From a bacterium (lineage in GTDB: Bacteria > CG2-30-53-67 > CG2-30-70-394): DNA of 15,040 nt. Position numbers and translations under genes: made by a program. This document shows, one piece after another, positions 1 to 6,647 of the stretch. The stretch spans positions 1-15,040 of the forward strand of contig JAJRSX010000085.1 of the NCBI GenBank assembly GCA_024278555.1, written 5' to 3'. The number at the start of each line of letters is the position of its first letter. Position 1 is the stretch's first letter. The notes beneath the pieces were generated by a model. It worked only from the letters and a program-made list of their open reading frames with translations, was not told the DNA's origin and did no database searches.

Positions 1-57
1 CCCCTCGGCCGCATCGAGGAGCCGCTCCCTTGTGTTCACCATTCGTGCCACCGCCAT
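1..57 (-). CDS. TetR-family transcriptional regulator, N-terminus only (runs off the left edge)
   Basis: Reading leftward from an ATG at 57, the frame gives MAVARMVNTRERLLDAAEG and continues past the window edge. The segment TRERLLDAAEG is the typical first helix of the TetR DNA-binding domain, as in many acyl-CoA or drug-responsive repressors. A second ATG at 42 is in frame. The one at 57 is preferred because GGAGG (69-65 region on the minus strand) lies about 6-7 nt upstream of it. The gene is divergent from lipA, and the intergenic region carries a TetR-type palindrome at 91-106, which suggests autoregulation. Only 19 residues are visible, so the family call rests on the N-terminal motif and the operator, and the ligand cannot be inferred from the protein. 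Confidence 0.72.
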   Translation of the reverse strand, partial: MAVARMVNTRERLLDAAEG

Positions 58-90
58 CACCACCCTCCGGTCTCGATCAGAGGCGAAAAG

Positions 91-106
91 TCAAACGTAT
101 GTTTGA
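91..106. promoter_or_regulatory. Palindromic operator TCAAAC-GTAT-GTTTGA for a TetR-type regulator
   Basis: The 16-bp site has 6-bp perfect arms around a 4-bp centre and lies between the divergent TetR-like gene and lipA. Its core CAAAC-N4-GTTTG fits the motif known for PsrA, the TetR-family fatty-acid sensor of Pseudomonas, (G/C)AAAC-N2-4-GTTTG(G/C style). That the adjacent regulator binds here is an inference from position and symmetry. Confidence 0.6.
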
Positions 107-214
107 ATCTCTGTCAAGGGGCGGAGACCATGACCATGACAAACACGGAGGGGAGCGGCCCGGCGTGTGCGCCCGGTTGCCCCCGGCAGCGCGAGGCTGC
201 ACGATCTGCGCCCT

Positions 215-1102
215 ATGTCCGTCACCACCGATCGGAAGCCGCGCTGGGCGAAGCGGCGTTTGGAGCTCGGCCGCACCGCGGCGGTCCACCGGATTCTCCA
301 CTCTACCGGTGTCCACACGGTGTGCGAGGAGGCGCGCTGTCCGAACCTCGGGGAGTGCTGGGGGCGCAAGACCGCCACCTTCATGGTCCTCGGGGATACC
401 TGCACCCGTGGCTGCGCCTTCTGCGCCGTGGCCACCGGGACGCCCGCGCCGCCCGACCCGGAGGAGCCGGCGCGGGTGGCGGCGGCGGCGGCGCGGCTGG
501 GGTTGCGCCACGTGGTGGTCACCTCGGTGGACCGCGACGACCTCGACGACGGCGGCGCCGGCCACTTCGTGCTCGTGGTGGAGCGGTTGCACGGTCAGGG
601 CCAGACGGTGGAGCTCCTGACGCCGGACTTTCAGGGGGACGGGGGGGCGATCGACCGGGTGGCGGCGGCGGGGCCGGAGATCTTCGGCCACAACGTGGAG
701 ACGGTGGAGCGGCTCTACCCGTCGATGCGGCCGCAGGCGGACTACGACCAGTCGCTCGCGGTGCTCGCGCGGGTGAAGCAGCGCTTCCCGCGGTTGCTCA
801 CCAAGTCGGGCCTCATGCTGGGCGTTGGAGAGCGACCGGAGGAGGTGGTGGAGGTGCTCCGCGACCTGCGGGCGGCCGGCTGCGACATCGTCACCCTCGG
901 CCAGTACCTCGCCCCGAGCAGCCACCACCACCCGGTGGAGGCGTACATCACCCCCGACCAGTTCGACGCCTACCGCGCGGCGGCGGAGGAGATGGGCTTT
1001 TTGTCGGTGGCCGCCGCCCCCTTCGTGCGCTCGTCGTACAACGCCGACCGGGTGTGGGAGCGGCTCGGGGCCTCCCCCGGGGCGTCCGGCGAGAGACGGT
1101 AG
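215..1102 (+). CDS. lipA: Lipoyl synthase (radical SAM)
   Basis: LipA inserts two sulfur atoms at C6 and C8 of the octanoyl chain carried on lipoyl domains, the last step of lipoate biosynthesis, in the cytoplasm. From the ATG at 215 the protein is 295 residues. The auxiliary [4Fe-4S] cluster motif C-x4-C-x5-C is at Cys37, Cys42 and Cys48 (CEEARCPNLGEC). The radical SAM motif CTRGCAFC has Cys63, Cys67 and Cys70. Near the C-terminus RSSYNAD carries the conserved serine that ligates the auxiliary cluster. A GTG at 167 would add 16 residues; neither start has a well-placed Shine-Dalgarno, and 215 was chosen because it begins close to the conserved KPRWAKRR segment. No lipB lies next to it in the window. 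The stop codon TAG (1100-1102) is part of a repeat element that begins at 1099. Confidence 0.95.
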   Translation: MSVTTDRKPRWAKRRLELGRTAAVHRILHSTGVHTVCEEARCPNLGECWGRKTATFMVLGDTCTRGCAFCAVATGTPAPPDPEEPARVAAAAARLGLRHVVVTSVDRDDLDDGGAGHFVLVVERLHGQGQTVELLTPDFQGDGGAIDRVAAAGPEIFGHNVETVERLYPSMRPQADYDQSLAVLARVKQRFPRLLTKSGLMLGVGERPEEVVEVLRDLRAAGCDIVTLGQYLAPSSHHHPVEAYITPDQFDAYRAAAEEMGFLSVAAAPFVRSSYNADRVWERLGASPGASGERR

Positions 1103-1181
1103 GAGCGGGCCATGCCCGCGATCCGCACTGCGGGCGCGGCCGACCCGACGGGCCGGGGTCGGGGGTGCAACCCCCTCCTAC
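1099..1181. repeat. GTAGGAG multi-hairpin element, copy 1 (83 bp)
   Basis: The element opens with GTAGGAGCGGGC-CAT-GCCCGC and closes with GGGGGT-GCA-ACCCCC-TCCTAC, so its two ends are inverted copies of GTAGGAG. Between them GACCC (1142-1146 region) can pair with GGGTC (1156-1160 region). It resembles the REP/BIME palindromes that open with GTAGGAGC in gammaproteobacteria. The lipA stop codon lies within the first four bases. The terminal hairpin could act as a transcription barrier between lipA and the opposing gene at 1210-3060. It shares ends, but less of the interior, with the copies at 3159-3245 and 12049-12135. Confidence 0.75.
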
Positions 1182-1209
1182 CGCTGAAAGCCGAGCGCTG
1201 ACCGCTCCT

Positions 1210-3060
1210 TTACAACCGATCTGCCGCCGCCTCGATCACCGGGATGGCCAGCTCGACACGGCCGAAGGGGGCGGAGATCTGGGCACCGTCGACCCGGTCC
1301 TTGACCGCCGCCAGGGCCTCGCGGGCGATCGCCAGCCCCTCGTCGCGGGCCGCCTCCTTGGAGACCTCGCTGGCGGTGCGCATCCGCTCGACGATCGGGT
1401 CGGGGACGATGACCCCGGGGACCTCGTGGGCCATGAACTCGGCGTTGCGGAAGGAGACCAGGGGCCAGATGCCGGCGAGGATGGGGATGCGGAAAGGGGC
1501 AATCTTGTCGAGGAAGCGGAGCAGGATCTCCGGGTCGAAGACCGGCTGGGTGATGGCGAACTCGGCCCCCTGCTCCACCTTCTCGTGGAAGTGGTCGACC
1601 TCGCGCTCGAGGTTCGTCGCCCCGGGGTTGGCGCCGACGCCGATGACGAAGCCGGTGGGCGGGCCGATGCGGTTGCCGCCGAGATCCAGCCCGTGGTTGG
1701 TGGCGGCGGCGAGGTGGGTGAGGCCGACGGAGTCGATGTCGAAGACCGCGGTGGCGTCCGGGTAGTCGCCCATCTTCGGCGGGTCGCCGGTGATGATGAG
1801 GATGTTGTGGATCCCCAGGGCGGCGAGGCCGAGGAGGTCGGACTGCATGGCCAGCAGGTTGCGGTCGCGACAGGTGTAGTGGAGGCAGCTCTCGATCCCC
1901 ACCTCCCGTTCGATGAGGACCGCCAGGTGCTGCGCCCCCATGCGCGCCGAGGCGCGCGGGCCGTCGGGGATGTTGACGATGTCGACGCCGGCCGCCTTCA
2001 GGGCGCGGCAGCTCGCCAGGACCTTGCTCGCGTCGGCGCCGCGCGGTGGGGTGATCTCGACGCTGGTGACGAAGTCGCCGGCGGCGAGCTTCGCCCCGAG
2101 GGCGGAGCGGGCGGCCAGGGCGGGCGGCTGCTCCGCCCCCTCGGCGGGCTCCCGCGGCTCGATGTGGATGGTGGTGCGGCCGGGGACCAGGGAGCGGATG
2201 GCGGAGCGCATCGCCCGGATGTGGGCCGGGGAGCTGCCGCAGCAGCCGCCGACGATCTTTACCCCGGCGCGTACGAAGTTGCGCGCGTACTCGGCGAAGT
2301 ACTCCGGCGACGACATGTAGATCAGGCGGTCGTCGACGTTGCGCGGCAGGCCGGCGTTGGGCTGCGCCGACAGGGGGCGGTCGGTGACCTCGGCGATCCG
2401 CTCGATGGTCTCCAGCATCGGTGCCGGCCCCACCGAGCAGTTGACCCCGATGACCTCCGCCCCCGCTTGATCGAGGGCGCGGGCGAAGGCCTCCGCCGGG
2501 GTGCCGTGGCTGGTGTAGCCGTGCTCGTCGACGGTCATCTGGGCGATGATCGGCAGCTCCGGCGCCACCGCCCGGGCCGCCTCGATGGCGGCGAGGATCT
2601 CGGTGACGAGGCCGAAGGATTCGAGGCAGACGAGGTCGACACCCCCGGCGGCGAGGCCCCGTATCTGTTCCGTGAAGCAGTCACGCGCCTCCGCCTGGCT
2701 TACCTTGCCCAGCGGCGCGAGGCGCAGGGGCAGCGGGCCCACGGCGCCGGCGACGAAGAGGGTATCGCCCGCCACCGCCCGGGCGATCTCCGCGCCGGCC
2801 CGGTTGATCTCCTCGACCTGGTCGCCGAGGCCGTACGGGGTGAGCTTCTGGCGGTTGGCGCCGAAGGTGTTGGTCTCCAGGATCTCCGCGCCGGCCTCGG
2901 CGTACTGCTCGTGGATCTCCCGCACCAGCTTCGGGTTGGTGGTGTTCGCCGCGTCGTAACACTGGTTGAGGAAGAGGCCGTGCTCGTAGAGCTGCGTCCC
3001 CATGGCCCCGTCGGACAAGAGGACGCGGGCGGTGACGGCGTCGAGGAAACGGGAGGACAT
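1210..3060 (-). CDS. Bifunctional homocysteine S-methyltransferase / 5,10-methylenetetrahydrofolate reductase
   Basis: The 616-residue protein joins two methionine-cycle enzymes. Residues about 1-300 are a zinc-dependent homocysteine methyltransferase: GAMGTQLYEHG (18-28), and the zinc ligands Cys208 (GVNCSVGP) and Cys273/Cys274 (GGCCGSSPAHI). Residues about 325-616 are the flavoprotein reductase that makes 5-methyl-THF: SVEITPPRGAD, with Glu335 at the position of the catalytic glutamate, then NIPDGPRASARM and ITGDPPKMGDYPDA, with Asp426 at the flavin-contacting aspartate. The arrangement matches Bacillus subtilis YitJ. The first domain lacks the cobalamin region of MetH, so it is probably a donor-flexible methyltransferase; whether it uses 5-methyl-THF directly cannot be read from sequence. 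The ATG at 3060 precedes the conserved FLDAVTARVLLSDGAMG start, but its Shine-Dalgarno is weak. It stands alone between two repeat elements. Confidence 0.95.
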   Translation of the reverse strand: MSSRFLDAVTARVLLSDGAMGTQLYEHGLFLNQCYDAANTTNPKLVREIHEQYAEAGAEILETNTFGANRQKLTPYGLGDQVEEINRAGAEIARAVAGDTLFVAGAVGPLPLRLAPLGKVSQAEARDCFTEQIRGLAAGGVDLVCLESFGLVTEILAAIEAARAVAPELPIIAQMTVDEHGYTSHGTPAEAFARALDQAGAEVIGVNCSVGPAPMLETIERIAEVTDRPLSAQPNAGLPRNVDDRLIYMSSPEYFAEYARNFVRAGVKIVGGCCGSSPAHIRAMRSAIRSLVPGRTTIHIEPREPAEGAEQPPALAARSALGAKLAAGDFVTSVEITPPRGADASKVLASCRALKAAGVDIVNIPDGPRASARMGAQHLAVLIEREVGIESCLHYTCRDRNLLAMQSDLLGLAALGIHNILIITGDPPKMGDYPDATAVFDIDSVGLTHLAAATNHGLDLGGNRIGPPTGFVIGVGANPGATNLEREVDHFHEKVEQGAEFAITQPVFDPEILLRFLDKIAPFRIPILAGIWPLVSFRNAEFMAHEVPGVIVPDPIVERMRTASEVSKEAARDEGLAIAREALAAVKDRVDGAQISAPFGRVELAIPVIEAAADRL

Positions 3061-3158
3061 TGGGGCTCGCGTTGCTCGCGGGGTAAGTGAGTGGTTGGTG
3101 GTGGCCTGTGGCCGGCGCGATGGTTTCGTGGGTAGAGCAGTCGTGTGTCGAATGTGGG

Positions 3159-3245
3159 GTAGGAGCGAGCTCCCGCTCGCGATCCGCGGCCAGCGGCCGC
3201 GGCAGGCCTTATGGGCCTGAATCGCCGGCGGGAGCCGGCTCCTAT
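3159..3245. repeat. GTAGGAG multi-hairpin element, copy 2 (87 bp)
   Basis: Four successive hairpins fill the element: GCGAGC-TCC(C)-GCTCGC, then CCGCGGCC-AGC-GGCCGCGG with 8-bp arms, then CAGGCC-TTAT-GGCCTG, then GCCGGC-GGGA-GCCGGC. The outer ends GTAGGAGC and GCTCCTAT are also complementary apart from the last base. It lies in the 244-bp gap between pepA and the HMT/MTHFR gene, which otherwise shows no gene. It is the same length as, and clearly homologous in inverted orientation to, the element at 12049-12135. Confidence 0.85.
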
Positions 3246-3304
3246 CGGGCTGATGGTCGTTGTTACGGCCGGAAGTCTGTTGGGTTGGGAGCCCCCCTAT
3301 CGTC

Positions 3305-4777
3305 TCACTCTCTGTCCATCAGCCACTGGGCGAGGAGGCGGACGCCGACGCCGGCGGCGCCTTTGCCGTTGTAGTAGGCGACGTCCGGGCCGCCCCAGGC
3401 GGTGCCGGCGATGTCGAGGTGGACCCACGGGGTCTCACCCACGAACTCCTTGAGGAACATGCCGGCGGAGATGGTGCCGGCGGTGCCGTCGCCGATGTTC
3501 TGGAGGTCGGCGGTCTGTGCCTCGATCGCCTTGTGGTAGTCGTCCCACAGGGGTAGGGGCCAGCACCGCTCGCCGGCCCGCTCGCCGGCGGCCACCACCT
3601 GGTCGCGGAGTCCGTCGTCGTTGGCCATGGCGCCGGTGGCGAGGTGGCCGAGGGAGACGAGGACGGCGCCGGTGAGGGTCGCCAGGTCGACCATCGCCGC
3701 CGGCTTGAAGGTGGCGGCGTAGGCGAGGGCGTCGGCGAGGATGAGGCGGCCCTCGGCGTCGGTGTTGAGGATCTCGATGGTCTTGCCGTTGTAGGCGGTG
3801 ACGATGTCGCCCGGCTTCTGGGCGGCGGCGTCGGGGAGGTTCTCGGAGGTGGGGACGAAGCCGAGGACCCGTTGGCGCGGCTTCAGCTCGGTGAGGATGG
3901 AGAAGAGGCCGAGGACCGCGGCGCCGCCGCACATGTCGAACTTCATCTCGTCCATCTTCTTGCCCGGCTTCAGGGAGATGCCGCCGGAGTCGAAGGTGAG
4001 CCCCTTGCCCACCACCGCCACGGTCTCCTTCGCCCCCTTCGGGGTGTAGTCGAGACAGATGAGCTTGGCCTCCTCGGCCGAGCCGCGGGAGACACCGAGC
4101 AGGGCGTTCATCCCCATGCGCCGCATCTGTGCCTCGGTGAGGACGCGCACCTTGAGGCTCCCCTTGTTCGCCATGGCACGCGCCTGGGCGGCGAGGTGGC
4201 TTGGGGTACAGACGTTGCCCGGACGGTTGGCGAGGTCGCGGGCGAAGCAGGCGCCACGCGCGAGCAGCGAGCCGAAGGCGAGCCCCTCTCTGGCGCAGTC
4301 GAGGCGGTCGTCGGGGACGTGGAGGCGGAGCTCCTTCACCGGCTTGCGCTCCTTGTCCGGCTCGCTCTTGTGCTCCTCGAAGCGGTAGGCGGCCAGGATC
4401 GCCCCCTCGGCGATGGCGCGCCCCGGGTCCTCCGCCTGCTCGGCGCCGGCGCCGAGGCAGAGGTCGCAGGCGGTGGCGGACGCCGCCTCAAGCTGCTTCA
4501 CCAGCCGCCCGGCAGCCTGACGTAGGACCTCGTCGTTGACCTCGTCGCGCTTGCCCATCCCCACCAGGACCACCGGCACGACCGCCTTGCCCACCGCCAC
4601 CGCCACCGTGGCAACGGTCTTCTTCTTGCCGGTGAAGCCCGCCGCCTTGGCGAGGGCGGCGAGCTCCCCGAGGTCGGGGAGGCGCGAGTGGCACGCCTCC
4701 TCCCCCTCGGCGAGGAAGAGGGCGACGGCGCGCCCTTTGCGCGTCTTGATGGCGGTCGAGGTGGCAGTGAGCTTCAT
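3305..4777 (-). CDS. pepA: Cytosol (leucyl) aminopeptidase, M17 family
   Basis: PepA removes N-terminal residues from peptides with a two-metal (Zn/Mn) centre and works as a hexamer in the cytoplasm; in E. coli it is also a DNA-binding protein. The 490-residue length is normal for the family. The catalytic C-terminal domain has VGKGLTFDSGGISLKPGKKM, with Lys258, Asp263 and Lys270, then MKFDMCGGAA with Asp281, and the M17 signature NTDAEGRL at 338-345, with Asp340, Glu342 and the catalytic Arg344. All expected ligands are present. The frame is open upstream to 5875, but the ATG at 4777 has AAGGAA 8 nt upstream and begins where the family begins (MKLTATSTAIKTRKG). The gene is divergent from the PEP-CTERM gene, and no partner follows in its own direction within 240 bp. 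Confidence 0.96.
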   Translation of the reverse strand: MKLTATSTAIKTRKGRAVALFLAEGEEACHSRLPDLGELAALAKAAGFTGKKKTVATVAVAVGKAVVPVVLVGMGKRDEVNDEVLRQAAGRLVKQLEAASATACDLCLGAGAEQAEDPGRAIAEGAILAAYRFEEHKSEPDKERKPVKELRLHVPDDRLDCAREGLAFGSLLARGACFARDLANRPGNVCTPSHLAAQARAMANKGSLKVRVLTEAQMRRMGMNALLGVSRGSAEEAKLICLDYTPKGAKETVAVVGKGLTFDSGGISLKPGKKMDEMKFDMCGGAAVLGLFSILTELKPRQRVLGFVPTSENLPDAAAQKPGDIVTAYNGKTIEILNTDAEGRLILADALAYAATFKPAAMVDLATLTGAVLVSLGHLATGAMANDDGLRDQVVAAGERAGERCWPLPLWDDYHKAIEAQTADLQNIGDGTAGTISAGMFLKEFVGETPWVHLDIAGTAWGGPDVAYYNGKGAAGVGVRLLAQWLMDRE

Positions 4778-4835
4778 GGGCGGCATTCCTTCTTGAGGGT
4801 GATCGATGGGGACGCGCACCGGAGCGCGCCGCGGC

Positions 4836-4865
4836 AAGGTAGCGGCCCCCCTCGGCGCTTGGCAA
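4836..4865 (-). promoter_or_regulatory. Candidate sigma-70 promoter for pepA
   Basis: On the minus strand TTGCCA (4865-4860) and TACCTT (4841-4836) are separated by 18 nt and lie about 60 nt upstream of the pepA start. The match to consensus is moderate. The call comes from sequence alone. Confidence 0.35.
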
Positions 4866-4905
4866 CGCGGTGCCGCAGGTCGGCCCACGGGTAGCGGCTC
4901 TTCGG

Positions 4906-4911
4906 TATACT
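4906..4911 (+). promoter_or_regulatory. Candidate -10 box (TATACT) for the PEP-CTERM gene
   Basis: TATACT is close to the sigma-70 -10 consensus in an otherwise GC-rich divergent intergenic region, about 60 nt upstream of the gene start at 4970. No convincing -35 hexamer is visible 16-18 nt upstream, so an activator may be required or the site may be fortuitous. Confidence 0.35.
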
Positions 4912-4969
4912 GGGAGCACGTACTAAGGAGGGAGCCCCACTCCAACCCGAGGGGGAAGGAGGAGGAGCC

Positions 4970-6016
4970 ATGCGGTGGTTCAGCTCTCTCGGAGCGGTGG
5001 CCGTAGCGGTCGCCGTGGCAACCCCGGTGCAGGCGCTCGTGGGCCCCTATTACGGCTACGGCTCGGTCTCCGCCGTCAGCGGCCACGCGGACGCCACGAG
5101 CCCGTACGGGTCCGACACCACGGACTACAACAAGACCGGCGAAGGGACGACGCCGCTCTCGCTCGCCACGGGGAATCGGTGGTGGTGTGAGGCGGGGGAT
5201 CCCGGCTGTGGGGTCGTCAACCCACCCGGCTCCGACGCCTCGGGCTGGGCGGAGGTTAGCGTCGATCCGGCGGCGGCCACCCTCGGCGGCCTCGCCCGCG
5301 CCTTCCACGACCCGGGGCCGGTGGGCCCCCATTGTGTTCCCAACCCCTTCGGGAGCGGGCAGATCTGCCAGCCCCAGTCCTTCTGGGGATATGCCGGGGC
5401 GTGGGCATACGCGAGCCAGCTCTACGAGGTCGCCTCTGACGGCAGCCTTGCCGCCGGGGACCCGGTCACTGTGAGCGGGACGCTCCACCTCGCCGGCGAC
5501 TGGCGGGGCGACCCCACCATCGTCGGTGACCGGACGGAGGCGATGGCGATCCTCCACCGCCTTGGGCTCGGCGCGACGCAGCCATGGTTCTTCGAAGGGA
5601 GCGGTGCCATCAACAGCCTCTCGAGCTACCTCGATCTCATCACGATTCCCGAGTGGAACGATGGCCTCCTCGCCTCCGCGGGGACGATGGCGGCGGTCCC
5701 CATGGCCAGCGTTGTAGCCGGCGGTTTTCCGGATCACACCGCGGTGGATCAGAGCTACCCCTTCACCGCCGACGTTCAGGTCGGCGACATCCTCCTCCTC
5801 CAAAGCTTCCTCGATGTCGAGGTCACCCTCGACAACGACCAGCTCTACCACGACGTCGAGGGCGACCTCCTCCACACGGCCGGCACGAGCCTGGCGGCGA
5901 CCACCGCCGGGGCCCTCCTCCTGCCGCGCAGCGGCGTGGTACCGGAGCCCATGTCGCTCCTCCTGGTAGCAAGCGGCGTGGGCGCCGCCTTTGTGGCTCG
6001 ACGGCGGTCAATGTGA
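4970..6016 (+). CDS. Secreted PEP-CTERM sorting-domain protein, function unknown
   Basis: The 348-residue protein has an N-terminal signal peptide (MRWFSSLGAVAVAVAVATPVQA, about 1-22). It ends with a PEP-CTERM signal: VVPEPMS (PEP at 325-327), a hydrophobic segment, and RRRSM at the end. Such proteins are processed by an exosortase (EpsH family) and attached or released at the surface of exopolysaccharide-producing Gram-negative bacteria. No exosortase gene is in the window, so it must be encoded elsewhere. The mature region is rich in Gly, Ser, Asp and aromatics and has few cysteines (WWCEAGDPGCG, HCVPNPFGSGQIC). I recognise no catalytic domain. AAGGAGG at 4956-4962, 7 nt before the ATG, supports the start. 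It is transcribed alone, divergent from pepA and convergent with the methyltransferase gene. Confidence 0.9.
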   Translation: MRWFSSLGAVAVAVAVATPVQALVGPYYGYGSVSAVSGHADATSPYGSDTTDYNKTGEGTTPLSLATGNRWWCEAGDPGCGVVNPPGSDASGWAEVSVDPAAATLGGLARAFHDPGPVGPHCVPNPFGSGQICQPQSFWGYAGAWAYASQLYEVASDGSLAAGDPVTVSGTLHLAGDWRGDPTIVGDRTEAMAILHRLGLGATQPWFFEGSGAINSLSSYLDLITIPEWNDGLLASAGTMAAVPMASVVAGGFPDHTAVDQSYPFTADVQVGDILLLQSFLDVEVTLDNDQLYHDVEGDLLHTAGTSLAATTAGALLLPRSGVVPEPMSLLLVASGVGAAFVARRRSM

Positions 6017-6020
6017 CCGT

Positions 6021-6050
6021 GAGGCGATGCGGCTATGGCCGCACCGCCTC
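6021..6050. terminator. Hairpin between convergent genes, probable bidirectional terminator
   Basis: GAGGCG (6021-6026) pairs with CGCCTC (6045-6050), and GCGGC (6029-6033) pairs with GCCGC (6038-6042), around a TATG loop. There is one A/C mismatch in a 13-bp stem. It begins 4 nt after the PEP-CTERM stop codon and overlaps the last codons of the methyltransferase gene. No U-run follows on either strand, so intrinsic termination would be imperfect. Confidence 0.55.
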
Positions 6051-6647
6051 GATCGACTTCACCACGTCGAGGTAGTGGTGGGTGATCCGTTCGACGCGGA
6101 ACCCGGCGCGCTCCACGTTCGCCACCGTGTCGCGGTTGAGCTCGGTGGAGAGGTGGGCGAGGTGGCGGGAGAAGAGGGTCATCGCAAAGAGCAGTGGCCG
6201 CACCAGAGGTAGCCGGCTCGCCGTGTGCTCGAACATCAGCAGCCGCCCGCCCGGTCGCAGGACGCGAAAGAGCTCCCCGAGCCCCGCCGCCGGGTCGGGG
6301 ACCGAGCAGAAGGTGCAGACGGAGAGCACCGTATCGAAGCTGCCATCGGCGAATGGGAGCGCCGTGAGGTCGGCCTCCACCAGGTCGAGCCGCCCCGAAT
6401 AGGTGGCGGCGCGTGGCCGGGCCCGAGCGAGCATCGCCGGGGAGATGTCGACACCGGTGACCTCCAGGCCCGGCGGCAGGAGGGCGATATCGAGGCCGGT
6501 TCCTACTGCCCCAAAGAGGGTGCGCCCGGCGATGCGGGAGAAGAGGTCGCGCTTCGGCGCAGCCCAGCGTCGCTCCTGACCGCGGGTGACCAGGTCGTAG
6601 GTGCTCGCCTGGCGGTCCCAGGCGCGCGCCAGGGCGGTGCGCTCCAT
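6033..6647 (-). CDS. Class I SAM-dependent methyltransferase (UbiE/METTL7-like fold)
   Basis: The 204-residue protein has the Rossmann methyltransferase motifs in order. An N-terminal WDRQASTYDLV (10-20) is typical of UbiE-type enzymes. The SAM-binding loop lies around FGAVGTGLDIA (45-55), with TGVDISPAML (64-73) holding the acidic residue for the ribose. DLTALPFADGSFDTVLS (93-109) is followed by FRVLRPGGRLLMFEH (127-141). The C-terminus (NRDTVANVERAGFRVERI) recalls the METTL7 group and small lipid or thiol methyltransferases. The substrate is unknown. Its ATG (6647-6645) shares the A of the upstream TGA (TGATG), so it is translationally coupled to the Met-rich membrane protein. That pairing suggests a membrane-associated or metal/metalloid-related substrate, which is inference. 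The open frame extends upstream to 7007, but that part overlaps the neighbour and is a shadow. Confidence 0.85.
   Translation of the reverse strand: MERTALARAWDRQASTYDLVTRGQERRWAAPKRDLFSRIAGRTLFGAVGTGLDIALLPPGLEVTGVDISPAMLARARPRAATYSGRLDLVEADLTALPFADGSFDTVLSVCTFCSVPDPAAGLGELFRVLRPGGRLLMFEHTASRLPLVRPLLFAMTLFSRHLAHLSTELNRDTVANVERAGFRVERITHHYLDVVKSIEAVRP

Noticed and set aside
103-3090. A 995-codon open frame on the plus strand, with a Shine-Dalgarno-like GGAGACC before ATG at 130
   Set aside because: It overlaps lipA in another frame and the HMT/MTHFR gene on the other strand. The product is low-complexity Gly/Arg/Ala/Asp sequence with no family motif, as expected of a GC-rich shadow frame.
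4880-4935. A sigma-54 promoter upstream of the PEP-CTERM gene, as seen for some PEP-CTERM genes
   Set aside because: No TGGC-N8-TGC(A/T) arrangement with correct GG/GC spacing was found; the TATACT box fits a sigma-70 site better.
4778-5875. Upstream extension of the pepA frame (about 366 codons)
   Set aside because: It overlaps the PEP-CTERM gene on the other strand, and PepA proteins begin at the conserved region following the ATG at 4777, which has its own Shine-Dalgarno.
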